Below the pieces are notes generated by a model, which made no database searches, had not been told where the DNA came from, and worked only from the letters and a program-made list of their open reading frames with translations. A program made the translations under genes and the position numbers. Source: Daucus carota subsp. sativus (Eukaryota > Streptophyta > Magnoliopsida > Apiales > Apiaceae). Taken from it: DNA of 64,000 nucleotides. Position 1 is the stretch's first letter, and the number at the start of each line of letters is the position of its first letter. Where the stretch lies: contig NC_030381.2 in NCBI RefSeq assembly GCF_001625215.2, positions 3,001,131 through 3,065,130 on the forward strand, in the 5' to 3' direction. Shown here in pieces: positions 37,301 through 47,413 of this stretch.

Positions 37301-38677
37301 AATTTTATAAACTAGTAATTAGCTATCACTGAAGGAGTGGTACTTATCATGAACTTTTAGAATCTGATCTTGTTAGTACATCAGAATTTGTGTTCTAAAC
37401 ATGCTCGTTTCTTTCTTAAGGTCTTGTTTATATTCATGTTGACATTCTTATTGATAAAGTTGATTTCTACTTTCAGATTGCTGACTTTGGGCTTGCCAAA
37501 TCCTTACATCGTACTAAAGATGATGACGATGATGACGACGAAGACGAAGATGACGATGATATGCCTAATATTAATGGTGACGTTGAAAATTTCGGGTGAG
37601 TGATTTCTTTACTCTCTTTATTGTGACTTTAGCGGTATACATTATATATTAAGTAATTATGTAATTTCACGCGTCACTGGATTAGGATTACATCTTTATT
37701 CTTGTCTAAAAATTTTGCTCTTTATTTGATCATTGAAATAACTTACTAATAATGGGTCAACAAAATTGCGGATCCCGTCATTTACTACATCCTTCTTTTT
37801 TACCTCTAGTTTTATTTGTTATTTTCTTTCCATTCCCACTTCTTATACATTCCACTGATCTGTTCAACCACATAGGAGATTTATATTACGAGGCATAGAG
37901 CTATATGTTGTATCAAACTTTCATTTTCATGTTCGCCGTATGCAGATACCTTGCTCCAGAGTATGCAAGGAGGAGGAGAGCATCCGATAAAGCAGATGCA
38001 TTCTCTTATGGAGTTGTTCTTCTGGAGCTTATTACTGGACGCAACCCGCTCAATAAAATAGATTCTTCGACAAATGGTTTCTTAATTTCATGGGTAAATG
38101 CAGTTAATTCCTGCTGAATCATTTTTCTGCCAATAATATCATTGTGTCATTATTTGTGGCCAAAAGAAATGACCTTGGAAATAGCTTAAATCAGCATTTT
38201 CATGGACTGGTGTTTTTCTCCAATTTGGGGTGAACACTTGGCTAATCATAAATATCATTTTCTGTTAGATGCAGTTAGAAATGTCCTTTTTCAATACAAG
38301 TGATATGTTTGTTTCGAACTCAGGCAAGGCCTCTGCTTACTAAAGCTCTAGAGACTAAAGATTTCCAGGGTCTTGCTGACCCTCGACTACAGAAGGATTA
38401 TAATAGTGAAGAGATGGCTTCTATGGTTGCATGTGCTGCTGCATGCATCCGTAACCCTGATTGGCGTAGACCGCAAATGAGTCAGGTATCCATTATATGC
38501 CTTCACTGAATTCTTTATGTACCTTGTGACAAGAAACTAATGTAAATGGCACAGATAATTCTCGTCTTGGAGGGAGATGTCCCTTGGTCAGATCTGCCCG
38601 CGGGAACACCGCCTCTGCATAGCTCGTCTTGTGGTGTTCATGCAAGTCGATCTCGGTTTTTTAACCGACGCCGCTGA
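34326..38677 (+). CDS. PERK-type receptor-like kinase, probable pseudokinase
   Basis: Eight exons, 34326-34752, 35541-36023, 36651-36737, 37205-37275, 37477-37595, 37946-38093, 38324-38485 and 38555-38677, encode 539 residues. All junctions are GT-AG and the frame closes. Residues 1-85 are a short Ser/Pro-rich outer region without signal peptide, as in PERKs; a membrane helix spans about 99-121 and is followed by the basic stop CYRKRK. The kinase domain begins near 203 and is plainly PERK ([65 protein letters not shown]). The glycine loop is GKSEFG (223-228), missing a key Gly. Lys244 and the helix-C Glu remain. HRD has become HLN (339-341), losing the catalytic Asp. DFG (359-361) and APE remain, but between them the usual Thr/Ser-rich segment is replaced by 14 acidic residues (371-384). 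The C-terminal tail is shorter than in known PERKs. Likely a plasma-membrane, non-catalytic signalling partner. Confidence 0.9.
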
Positions 38678-41600
38678 TTCTGGGAATATGCATTACCACT
38701 GACATCGAGTGTGGCACCAGCATGATGCTCAACCAGACAACATATTGTATGTAGTCTTTTTTCTGATCTTGCACTTCTCTACATAATTACATGAATGCTA
38801 GCTGGGAACCTCACAGAATGCAGTGACTTTTACCTAACAGTCCCATACGCCGTTATACAAGTATTAGTATTTACCTCTATGGTAACAGCAGCAAACAACT
38901 TTAAAGCTGGTGACAATGTAACACAGTTACTCAGTTTGTTATATGTACTCCAGATTATTATGAATATGCAAATCAAATCATTCTACCTCAAGGACGCCTA
39001 GAGGTGATTGCTACTTACCTTGTTTTATTACATCTTACGTGTTACTTGTATATTTTGAGGAATGTGATGTTATCTGTGCATACTATCTAACCCCTCTCGA
39101 GTAGCCCTACCGGAAAACCTACATCTGTAATCCTGTAGTTCCTTGCATACTGGTGGTCTGGCAGGTTAAGTAGACACATGTTCACATGCACTTATTTGAT
39201 ATATAGTACCACCTGTACCGAGTTTTTCGCGTCACATAGCAGGCATTGTTGTAATAGTAATCGACGCCTATAGTCATTTTAGCGTCAATTGGTTTGGACC
39301 GTTGCCTATTTGAACCTGTAACACCAGAAATGAATGCAGTAACAGTTGAACAAAATCCCATGAAATCCAGATTTACCAAAAATGCATCTTGAATATGTAG
39401 TAACAGTTAAGAAGTTTAGGATTTTAATAATATCTCGATATTTAATTAGGATTTTGGTAATATTTTAAACGTTTAGTAACGTCTAATGAAGATTTTTTAG
39501 AATTGGTCAATATTTATTAGTATTTAATCTGGATTTAAAATAAAAATGATTTAGAATTATAAGTTTCAACATATGAATAGATTTTAACTTGCAAGATGAT
39601 AGGATAGATTTTTTAGATCCAGTCAAAAGTTTTAACATATGTAAATATAACTTATAAGAGCTTTTATTATAAGTATATTTAAAGGTGGTTATGTATGAGC
39701 TTATACACTCGTTAACGACCTGATATTTGGTTTAGAGAAAAACAGTTATCACGACATTTGTAGCGTTTGTTGATTTAACTCCAACAAAACGTTACAGGAT
39801 GTTTTCAACCGTAATACAATGTTACATAAAACAGTGTTATATTCTTTTATTTTTAATAGAATTCTAATAGAACAATGGACGATGTACTTTTTTAATGAAT
39901 ATCATGAACGTTACACGATATAGTGTTAATAAATAGTATTTAGGTTCATTTTTCCAGACCGTGATATTTAAAATATTAATTATGTATATATTGATAACAG
40001 GTTTGAACAATCAAACCCTGTTATCAATAATTTAGCTCGATAATTCGTGAACTAGTTTGATTTTTGTGTTTGAGAACAAATTTGATAAATAAATCTGTGA
40101 ACATAGAGTATATGAATTACTTAATAGTTCATGCACAATATCAATAATTTGACTTATATATATAGACTATTGTTAAAATGCATTTGGTAGGTTTAAAAAC
40201 ACGCAGATACCATGGGAATGGGACGAATGTATGAGTGAGTTTTAATAGAAAGTAGTATATATTATTACTAATTTTTTACTTCAAACCTACAAAATTTGAG
40301 GAATCAACTTTTTTCTTTTATTCTCATTTTTATTTATATCTTTAAATCCAAATTATCAGTACCAAATGAAATTGATGACTCAAAAATATATAAAAAAATT
40401 ATTTCAAATTTATTTTTAAATTAATTATAATTATTGACTTAAAAATATTTTAAATCAGCACTCAACCAAATACATGATATTAAAAATGATACATCAACCC
40501 CATAGCACCTCAATCTGATTTCTCATTACAACCTCATATCCTCTCTTCGATCAAACGTCCCCTTACAATGTTCATCAGAGCATGGCGTAAGAAGAATAAT
40601 AAACATCAGGATGACATTAGGAAATAGAGACAACAGAACAGAATATATCTGAATGAAGGGATCGGCATGATGCCTTTGTTCCTCTGCTATTAAAGTATGA
40701 GACTGGACGAGACTAAAATCGTGGCTGATCCTTGAAAATTAACATAAATTTTTATATAAACCATGATGTTTAGTAAAAGTTTAATGAAAAATTGATTTCA
40801 AAATTTAGCAATATATTATTTTAGCCGGGCTACTTTAAAATCGTGGTTTCTCTGTTGGTCACATTGGTGGAAGAATATGAAGTAAATTGTTATGTTTGGA
40901 TTGCTTCGGGTTTTATGATTAAGTGTAAGAAAGTTTCATGGACGTGTATGAATCTTAGACTGCATGCACTTGGATTCAATAGAATGAGCTGATGGTTACA
41001 TTGGTGAAAGGATCTCAAGTAAATTGTTACGGCTGAATAGCCTCAGATTTATGATTATGAGTAAGTGTAAGAAATATTCATGTACGTTAGTACGTGTATA
41101 AATCTTAGATTGCGTTCATTTAGATTAAATGGAATGAAGTGAGAATGAAATAAAATTTAAGAGTGCTTATAAAAATTGTATATGATTTTTATTGCTTCAA
41201 TCATTCATTCTAAACAATTTGAACTAGAAATCTAACTCACATATATTGGAACAAATGCTCATTCATCTTATCCATCATTAAAAAAAAAAAATAGAATCAG
41301 TCATCTTTATTCACTATGGTTTCATATTTTCTTCTAAAACTTTCTTATAATTTTCATTTCATATTCTCTTTCATTCCATTCTGTTCAAGTGAACATACCC
41401 TTAATTTTTGTTGCCAATTTAGAGTATCCAGTATTCTTGTATAGTTGCATTTCTATGATTTTCAGCAGGCATGCAGCAGGTTGCCAACTTACCAAATCTA
41501 AAGACTTGCACACATTTTGACAAGCCTCTGTCAAAGGACATGTGTTTCAAAGTTTCTGGTCATGAAACTAGTTTGAGTATAAAACCTTGGCTAACCAACC

Positions 41601-41854
41601 TTAGACGCCTCTGGCTCGAGGCAATGGTACAAAGGATGGTTGGAGGATTCGAACATCAGAAAATTTTATAAAACAAAATTTTGATACCATGTTAAATATA
41701 AACTGCTTATATAAAATCATACAATATAGGAAAAGGACATTCAACATCTTCCGGATCCTGATATACATATGTTAGGAGTATAATTTTAGTGGGAAAAATA
41801 TGCTAGCCAATTTAATTTTAATTTTTTTCATATATATACAAGAATGCTAGAATA

Positions 41855-42110
41855 CTCTCTCCGTCCCATAACACTTTTCTCATTTGTTCTTTTCACGTTT
41901 GCCCATGCACACTTTTGATCGTTAATATCTTTAATTTTGTATTAGTAAATTTAACAACTTCACTGTTTTAAAGTATTCATGAATATGAATTCAATAAGAT
42001 CACTCATTAATATATTTAGTCTTATAGATTAGACGTAAATTAATAATTTGTCTGATGTTGTGAACAGTACCGACATATGAAATGGAAATAGTAAAAAGGA
42101 ACGGAGGGAG
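41855..42110. mobile_element. Stowaway MITE, 256 bp, TA target duplication
   Basis: Ends CTCTCTCCGTCCCATAA and GGAACGGAGGGAG, bordered by TA at 41853-41854 and 42111-42112. The interior shows the CACTTTTGATCGTTAATATC and TTAATAATTTGTCTGA motifs shared with the 43442 element, so they are one subfamily. Confidence 0.85.
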
Positions 42111-43441
42111 TATCATTTAACGAAAAATTATAAACTTTTCATGTTCAATACTTTTTCCTGTTGGATATATTTCCATCATCATTTATTCATTTGTATGTTA
42201 TCGATCATCCCCTCTTACTGAATTGTCAATTTAGTTTGATACACATGCATGCAGCACTAAAGATAATCTGTGAGGTCAGTAGATTGAGACGACCTTGCTG
42301 TAATTGAATCTGGCTTGTACTCAAACATCAATGATAGAAGACCTGTCAGAAAATGATACTCCAATCTTGAAGCGTAGACATTTATTGACTAGATTCCAGT
42401 TTCTTTTTATTTGTCGTGCCCCTCGAATTTCACCTCTGGTCATAGACACCAAGGATTGCGTAATTTTTATCCTATTAATAAAAATTCGGCAAAAAGTATA
42501 TTTTAAAATTTTAGAAAAATATTATGATATCAGAATTTATATTATTCTCCCTCTCTCGCGAGTAGTTTATTGTGGGACAGGGGCTTGACACACATTTTAA
42601 AAGACTTCTATACATTATTATTTCACATTTTAAAATTTTCATTTTATGAATAAAAATTTAATATTTATATAACAAAAGAAAATTTTATAATATATATTAA
42701 TTACTTGAAATAATATACCAGACTGAAATATATTAATATACTAATTTTAAGAATATAGTATGATAGAAAATATTTTTTTTTCAGATTTTACGTGACTTCA
42801 TGCATTAGCCTTAAACTTTAGAGCAGTGCTGAGATCTAAATCCAGCCCTGCATGATGCATTGATATTGCATTACGTATCTATAATAAACAAAATTATGTT
42901 TAAATCTTGTTGTTAAAGTCTTAATCAAGATCTAGCTATAAATAACAATATAACATGGTAGTTAAGTTGCAAGTCAATATCAGACAACGTGACGAACTAA
43001 GGTTAGTTAAAAAATGGATATACGAAGAATAAACACTATGGTAATCAGCAGCCCTCGATGATCAATTGATCTTTTGATTAAGAGGCTGTTTGTTCCGCTC
43101 TAATTCCAGTTTAAAAGCTCTTTCTGATTTTAAACTGTGAAAATATGTAATAAATTAAATATTAATTTCAAATTAAAAAATAAGTCATAATTGACAAATC
43201 AAAAGTTAGTTTGAAGTAATTTTTTCATTAACTTAATTTTTCAAAACTCTTTTGGATAAGAACTACTCATAATTAATAAATCAAAAATTATTTACAACCA
43301 TTTTTATTTTTATTTTTAATAACCATAATTTTAATAATCAAAATTATCCCAACAAATATTTAAAATTTTATGTAATGTAAATTTTATTTAATGTATTAAA
43401 CCATATTCTGTGTGTCTACATTTTTACGCATATTTTATATA

Positions 43442-43688
43442 CTCCCTCCGTCTCATAATACTTTTCCTGTTTTTCTTTATCACGCTTGCCGATACATATT
43501 TTTGGTCGTTAGTATCTTTAATTTTATATTAGTATTAAATATAAAAATTTCACCATATTATATTACTCGTAAATACGAATCCAACAAAATCACTCATAAA
43601 TATATTTAATATTATAAATTAAACATAAATTAATAATTTATCTCACAGATCAGACATATCGAACGAGGGAAGTAAAAAAAAAAGGGAG
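43442..43688. mobile_element. Stowaway MITE, 247 bp, worn right end
   Basis: The left end CTCCCTCCGTCTCATAATAC follows TA (43440-43441). The right end GGGAG precedes TA (43689-43690), with an A-run interrupting the terminal repeat. Internal TTTGGTCGTTAGTATC and TTAATAATTTATCTCA match the copy at 41855. Confidence 0.78.
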
Positions 43689-44375
43689 TAACATTTTCAA
43701 GTATACGAGAACATTGAGCTCCCGTATTACATGCATGCCATTGACCCGCATTTCAATTTTCAGCTAACCATTGTCTTTTTACAGATCCCAAGACCAGCAA
43801 GTATATTTGGACAAACCGGTAGCTAGATCTACTGGTCAATGGTATATAAAAGTACTCTTCGCCTCTTGTGTTTACTTATTTAAGTTAATACTTAAATATT
43901 AATATAAAAAATTATAAAATAAATTATAAAATAATATTTCACATTAAAATACGAGTGGGATACTATTTTCTTTTTTGACCCGTGATAAAATCTTAATTCC
44001 GCCCTCTTCATAGCAAGCACAGGGAATTATCTTATGTTTATATTTTGGACTTACATGTCTTGGAATTATTTGTTTTTTTCATTAGTACATTCACGAATAT
44101 TGTCCATAGTCTGCAAACGAGAATCTCAGCAGCATAATAATAATAATAGTATTGTTATTATATGCAGATTAGTTGGGGTCGTGGGGTATCCAAGTTGTAG
44201 TATTCGGTAGAATTGTAGAAATCCAAGTGACCAAGTTATTATGGCTCGAGGCAGTTCAGAATTATTAATTATATATAAAAAGTTGAGAAAAGTAAATTGT
44301 TTAGCTGCAGCTTTTCTAAATTAAAAGCAAAAAATTATTTTTGCCGCCGGCTGATTTGAGAGAGAATTTCAGAAA

Positions 44376-44605
44376 GAGCATCTCCAACGGCGTTGGTTAT
44401 AATTGTTGATTAAATTGGACCTGTAAAATTTGTTGAATCGGTAAGATATTGTGCTTCGATAGCATGGATTATATTGGTTGGTCATAATTATAGATAAGAG
44501 AACGTATGGTTGAAGTGAAAGATTTCAAGAGATCAATTATAATTTGTTATTTTTGATATGCCTACTCATTGTTTAGCTAAGAATTTTTGAGGATTGGAGT
44601 TGCTC
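44376..44605. mobile_element. Tourist-like MITE, 230 bp, relative of the 14035 element
   Basis: Begins GAGCATCTCCAACGGCGTTGG and ends GGATTGGAGTTGCTC, followed by TAA. The first 130 bases match the reverse complement of the right part of the 14035-14412 element; the middle is shorter. The left flank AAA is a mutated or absent TAA. Confidence 0.75.
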
Positions 44606-45339
44606 TAATTTTAGCACATATAGTCGTTCACAGAAATTTAAGTAGAATTATACGTAAGATGTGTGTGGTGTGGGAGTGTGAATTTTATTATAAATAAGAG
44701 AAATGTGGTGTTGAAGTGTGAATTTTTAAATTACGTATAGTTCCTGTATTTGGTATGTCAACTTATTTTATAATTAAGGAATTGTAAGGTGGGTTACTCT
44801 TATATTTTATAATAAATTATTATACAGTTTTTCTTTCTCTTTTTACTTTTTATCCTTTAATGATGAAAGAAAATTTATTATAATAAAATATTAAATATAT
44901 AGTTAGGATAAGTCATGTTGTTGAAGTCGAAGTTAATTAAATCTATTCTAAATTATTAGTTCGTAACTTTTTTATATTATATTTAGAACTTGAGTTAGAA
45001 CATTGTTCAACTTACACTTAAAATAAGGTTTGGAGAGCTCGTCTTAATAATACAGTCTTAGAGCATCTCCAAGAACCTCTTAATTGGCTCCTAAATATAA
45101 TATAAACAATGTGACTTTTAGCAATTTAGTACAAATTTAAGAGCGTAAACTCCAACAATACACTTTATATCTCTTCTCCATTTCATATTTTATTCATATT
45201 GGGCTCCACTATAAAACAAAAAATGAGGGAAAGGTGAAGGTGAATTGGAGTGAATGAATTTTTATTATGCAAAATTAAGTTAAGAGGTATGTGGTGGCTC
45301 TTAACTTTGAGGAGAAACAATGTGCTCTTAGTGATTTAA

Positions 45340-45481
45340 GGAACCACTAAGAGTCTTTTGTAGCAACTTTTTTTCTCATCCTCCTCAAATCTCAAGTCAA
45401 GAGCCTAAATGAAGGGTCTCTTCACTTGATATTTGAGGAGGATGAGGAAAAAAATTACTCCAAGAGACTCTTAGTGACTCC
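45340..45481. repeat. Compact inverted repeat (hairpin), arms about 65 bp
   Basis: The left arm contains CACTAAGAGTCTTTTGTAGC and CTCATCCTCCTCAAATCTCA. The right arm reads TGAGGAGGATGAGGAA and CCAAGAGACTCTTAGTGACT. The loop is only about ten bases. It lies within the MITE compound and was formed from two inverted copies of the same element's 3' part. Confidence 0.82.
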
Positions 45482-45493
45482 TCAAATCACTCA

Positions 45494-45844
45494 GAGCATC
45501 TCCAATAGACTCTTAGTTCACTCTTAAATATATTATAAAATATTGACTCCTAGTAGATTAATGTGTGTTCATCTCCAACAATGCTCTTCATATTCACTCC
45601 TTATCCATTTTTCTATTATCAAACATAAAATGCAATCATGATATTACAAGAATAAAGTGGTGAGAGAAAGAGAATATATCATATAATATTAGTTAAGAGT
45701 CTTTAAGAGCTCTTCACAAAAAAGGAGAGAGAAGAGACTTTTAGTGATTTAAAGAGCCATTAAGAGTCTCTTGGAGCAACTTTTTTCCCTTGTTCTTCAA
45801 ATTTAAAGTTAAGAGTTTGTATAAAGAGGCTATTGGGGATGCTC
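45494..45844. mobile_element. Tourist-like MITE, 351 bp, nested
   Basis: Ends GAGCATCTCCAATAGAC and GGCTATTGGGGATGCTC; right flank TAA, left flank TCA. It has the TCTTAGTTCACTCTTAAATAT and AAGAGCCATTAAGAGTCTC motifs of the cluster. Confidence 0.8.
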
Positions 45845-45847
45845 TAA

Positions 45848-46206
45848 GAGCATCTCCAATGATGCTCCTAAATCATTCCTTAAACAATAATATAAAATGT
45901 GACTCCTAATGAGTTAGTACATTGAATAACGTGTGAGCTCCAATGCTACTCTTTATAACTGCTCTTAACTTATATTTTATTATTATTTAAGAGAAAAGTT
46001 GGAGTGAGAAGTGAATAGAAATAGAAGTGATTATTTTATTCAATGAAAATAAGTTAGGAGCACCTAGATGCTCTTTAAAAGAAAGGAGAGAGATGAAGCT
46101 CTTAAATTTTTAAAGAGCCATTAGGAGCCCATTGGAGCTCTAATTTTTCATATCCTCCTAAATTTTAGAGTTAAGAGCTTGTTTGAGGAGCCCATTGGAG
46201 TTGCTC
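45848..46206. mobile_element. Tourist-like MITE, 359 bp, nested and abutting its neighbour
   Basis: Ends GAGCATCTCCAATGATGC and CCCATTGGAGTTGCTC, bordered by TAA at 45845-45847 and 46207-46209. It shares a single TAA with the preceding element, so one inserted at the target site of the other. Confidence 0.82.
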
Positions 46207-46950
46207 TAAGATCCTATTGTTTTTGTCTCCTCTCTCCTCAAAGTTAAAAGCACCACATAGCTCTCAACTTAATTTTGCATAATAAAACATTCCTCCACTC
46301 TCATTCATCTCCACATTTTCCTCTCCTTTTTGTTTTATAGTAGAGCCCAATATGAATAAAATATGAAGTAGAGAAGAGATATAGAAAATATTGTTGGAGT
46401 TTACACTTTTAAGTTTAACTAAATTGCTAAAAGTCACATTGTTTATATTATATTTAAGAGCCAACTAAGATGCACTCGGAGATGTTCTTAAACATTGCTA
46501 TGTTGGATCAAATGTCCTGTAGGATATCATATAAGACATTTCGATATTATAAACTAACAAAATTTTGTTCGAATTCTCCTCCCATTTTCTAAAAGAGTGA
46601 CGGACATCAACTTCCGCTAGTGGTACAGTATATCAAAAATGAAAAAATAAATTTCAAGACGTCTGACTAAAATTTTCTCAATTTTGTAAAATATTAATGG
46701 ATTATCAACCGTTAAATTTCTCAAAACTTTAGTCATCATATTGACAAACGAATCTTCAGAAGGGAAGAAATAAAAAATTTTAATCTAGCAACAAAGGAAA
46801 TACAAGATTGAATTTTCGACTTCTCGTTTCCAAACATTATGTTGAGGAAATGAACTAATTTGAAGCAAGTAAAAATGAGCTCCCTTTACAACCGACTCCA
46901 CAGAAGATTCTGAATTGCCATGCACAATCCAACAAGGCCGCCGTTTCCGT

Positions 46951-46973
46951 CACGTGTACAACAATAACGTGTC
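46951..46973 (+). promoter_or_regulatory. G-box and ABRE-like pair upstream of the TauE/SafE gene
   Basis: CACGTG at 46951-46956 and ACGTGTC at 46967-46973 lie about 450 bp before the start codon and probably 100-200 bp before the transcription start. ACGT-core pairs at this spacing bind bZIP or bHLH factors and are common in ABA- or light-responsive promoters. Function here is inferred. Confidence 0.45.
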
Positions 46974-47224
46974 AACTAGTAAGCAAAAGTCGTAAAATAA
47001 TCAAACATCTATGGACTCCAAACACTTCCTCATTTTTGCTAATTCAAGAACACCTTATGTATGCTTACAACCCCTTTGTATCTATCACCTAGTTTTGTCT
47101 ATCTTTAGAAGTTCCACTTCTACAAGTCACTCTGCATTTTTCTCCACCGCTCCAGCTTCAAACTTATCCATTTGGTTTGTTTTGTGCAAACAGAGAAATA
47201 CCCAGTTGATCAATTTGTGTTCTG

Positions 47225-47400
47225 GTGAGACCCTTTTGTTTTCTTGGTTTGATTTTGAGTTTTCACTTTAAGGGTCTGTTTATATTTGAATTTTGAAGAT
47301 ACCCTTTAGTTGATTCTTGACATTTCTTGTTAAAAATAGTGTAGATTATTTCACTGTTTTTACTGTGGTTTGATAAGTTTATTTTTTTTTTCTTTCCCAG
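47225..47400 (+). other. 5' UTR intron of the TauE/SafE gene
   Basis: TCTG|GTGAGA donor at 47225 and a T-rich tract ending TTTCCCAG at 47400. The leader then resumes 13 bases before the ATG at 47414. The upstream leader (about 47050-47224) is CT-rich as in typical plant 5' UTRs. Inferred from splice signals only. Confidence 0.6.
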
Positions 47401-47413
47401 AATTTGAAGTATA

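Larger units (their letters stand above)
45061..46487. mobile_element. Nested Tourist-like MITE compound with long inverted arms
   Basis: TTA at 45058-45060 and 46488-46490 borders a structure that begins GAGCATCTCC and ends GAGATGTTC. About 45061-45315 is the inverted copy of about 46231-46487: GGCTCCTAAATATAATATAA, CAATGTGACTTTTAGCAATT and TATTCATATTGGGCTCCACT all have close reverse complements in the right arm. Two full MITEs (45494-45844 and 45848-46206) and a short perfect-looking hairpin (45340-45481) lie between the arms. No coding capacity. It reads as an outer foldback element later hit by its relatives. Confidence 0.78.
38678..46900. other. Gene-poor intergenic region rich in MITEs
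   Basis: About 8 kb with no credible exon. AT-rich throughout. It begins with the PERK-like gene 3' UTR, then anonymous AT-rich DNA to about 41850. Clear elements are two Stowaways, a Tourist-like MITE and a nested compound near 45-46.5 kb, listed separately. Another partial element starts near 43084 with GAGGCTGTTTGTTCC, resembling the 17714 element, but I cannot find its right end. Open frames at 41471-41671 and 42304-42588 have no motifs or exon context. Confidence 0.65.

Noticed and set aside
34326..38677. PERK-like gene as a pseudogene
   Set aside because: No stop or frameshift occurs in eight exons, all splice sites are canonical and the sum of exons closes in frame. Loss of catalytic residues alone does not make it a pseudogene.
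41471..42588. Open frames at 41471-41671 and 42304-42588 as exons
   Set aside because: No recognisable protein motif, no matching neighbouring exon, and they flank a Stowaway element in AT-rich DNA.
45061..46487. CRISPR-like or satellite array
   Set aside because: Unit borders are TAA/TTA target sites with terminal inverted repeats, and units differ in orientation, so these are nested MITEs in a plant genome.
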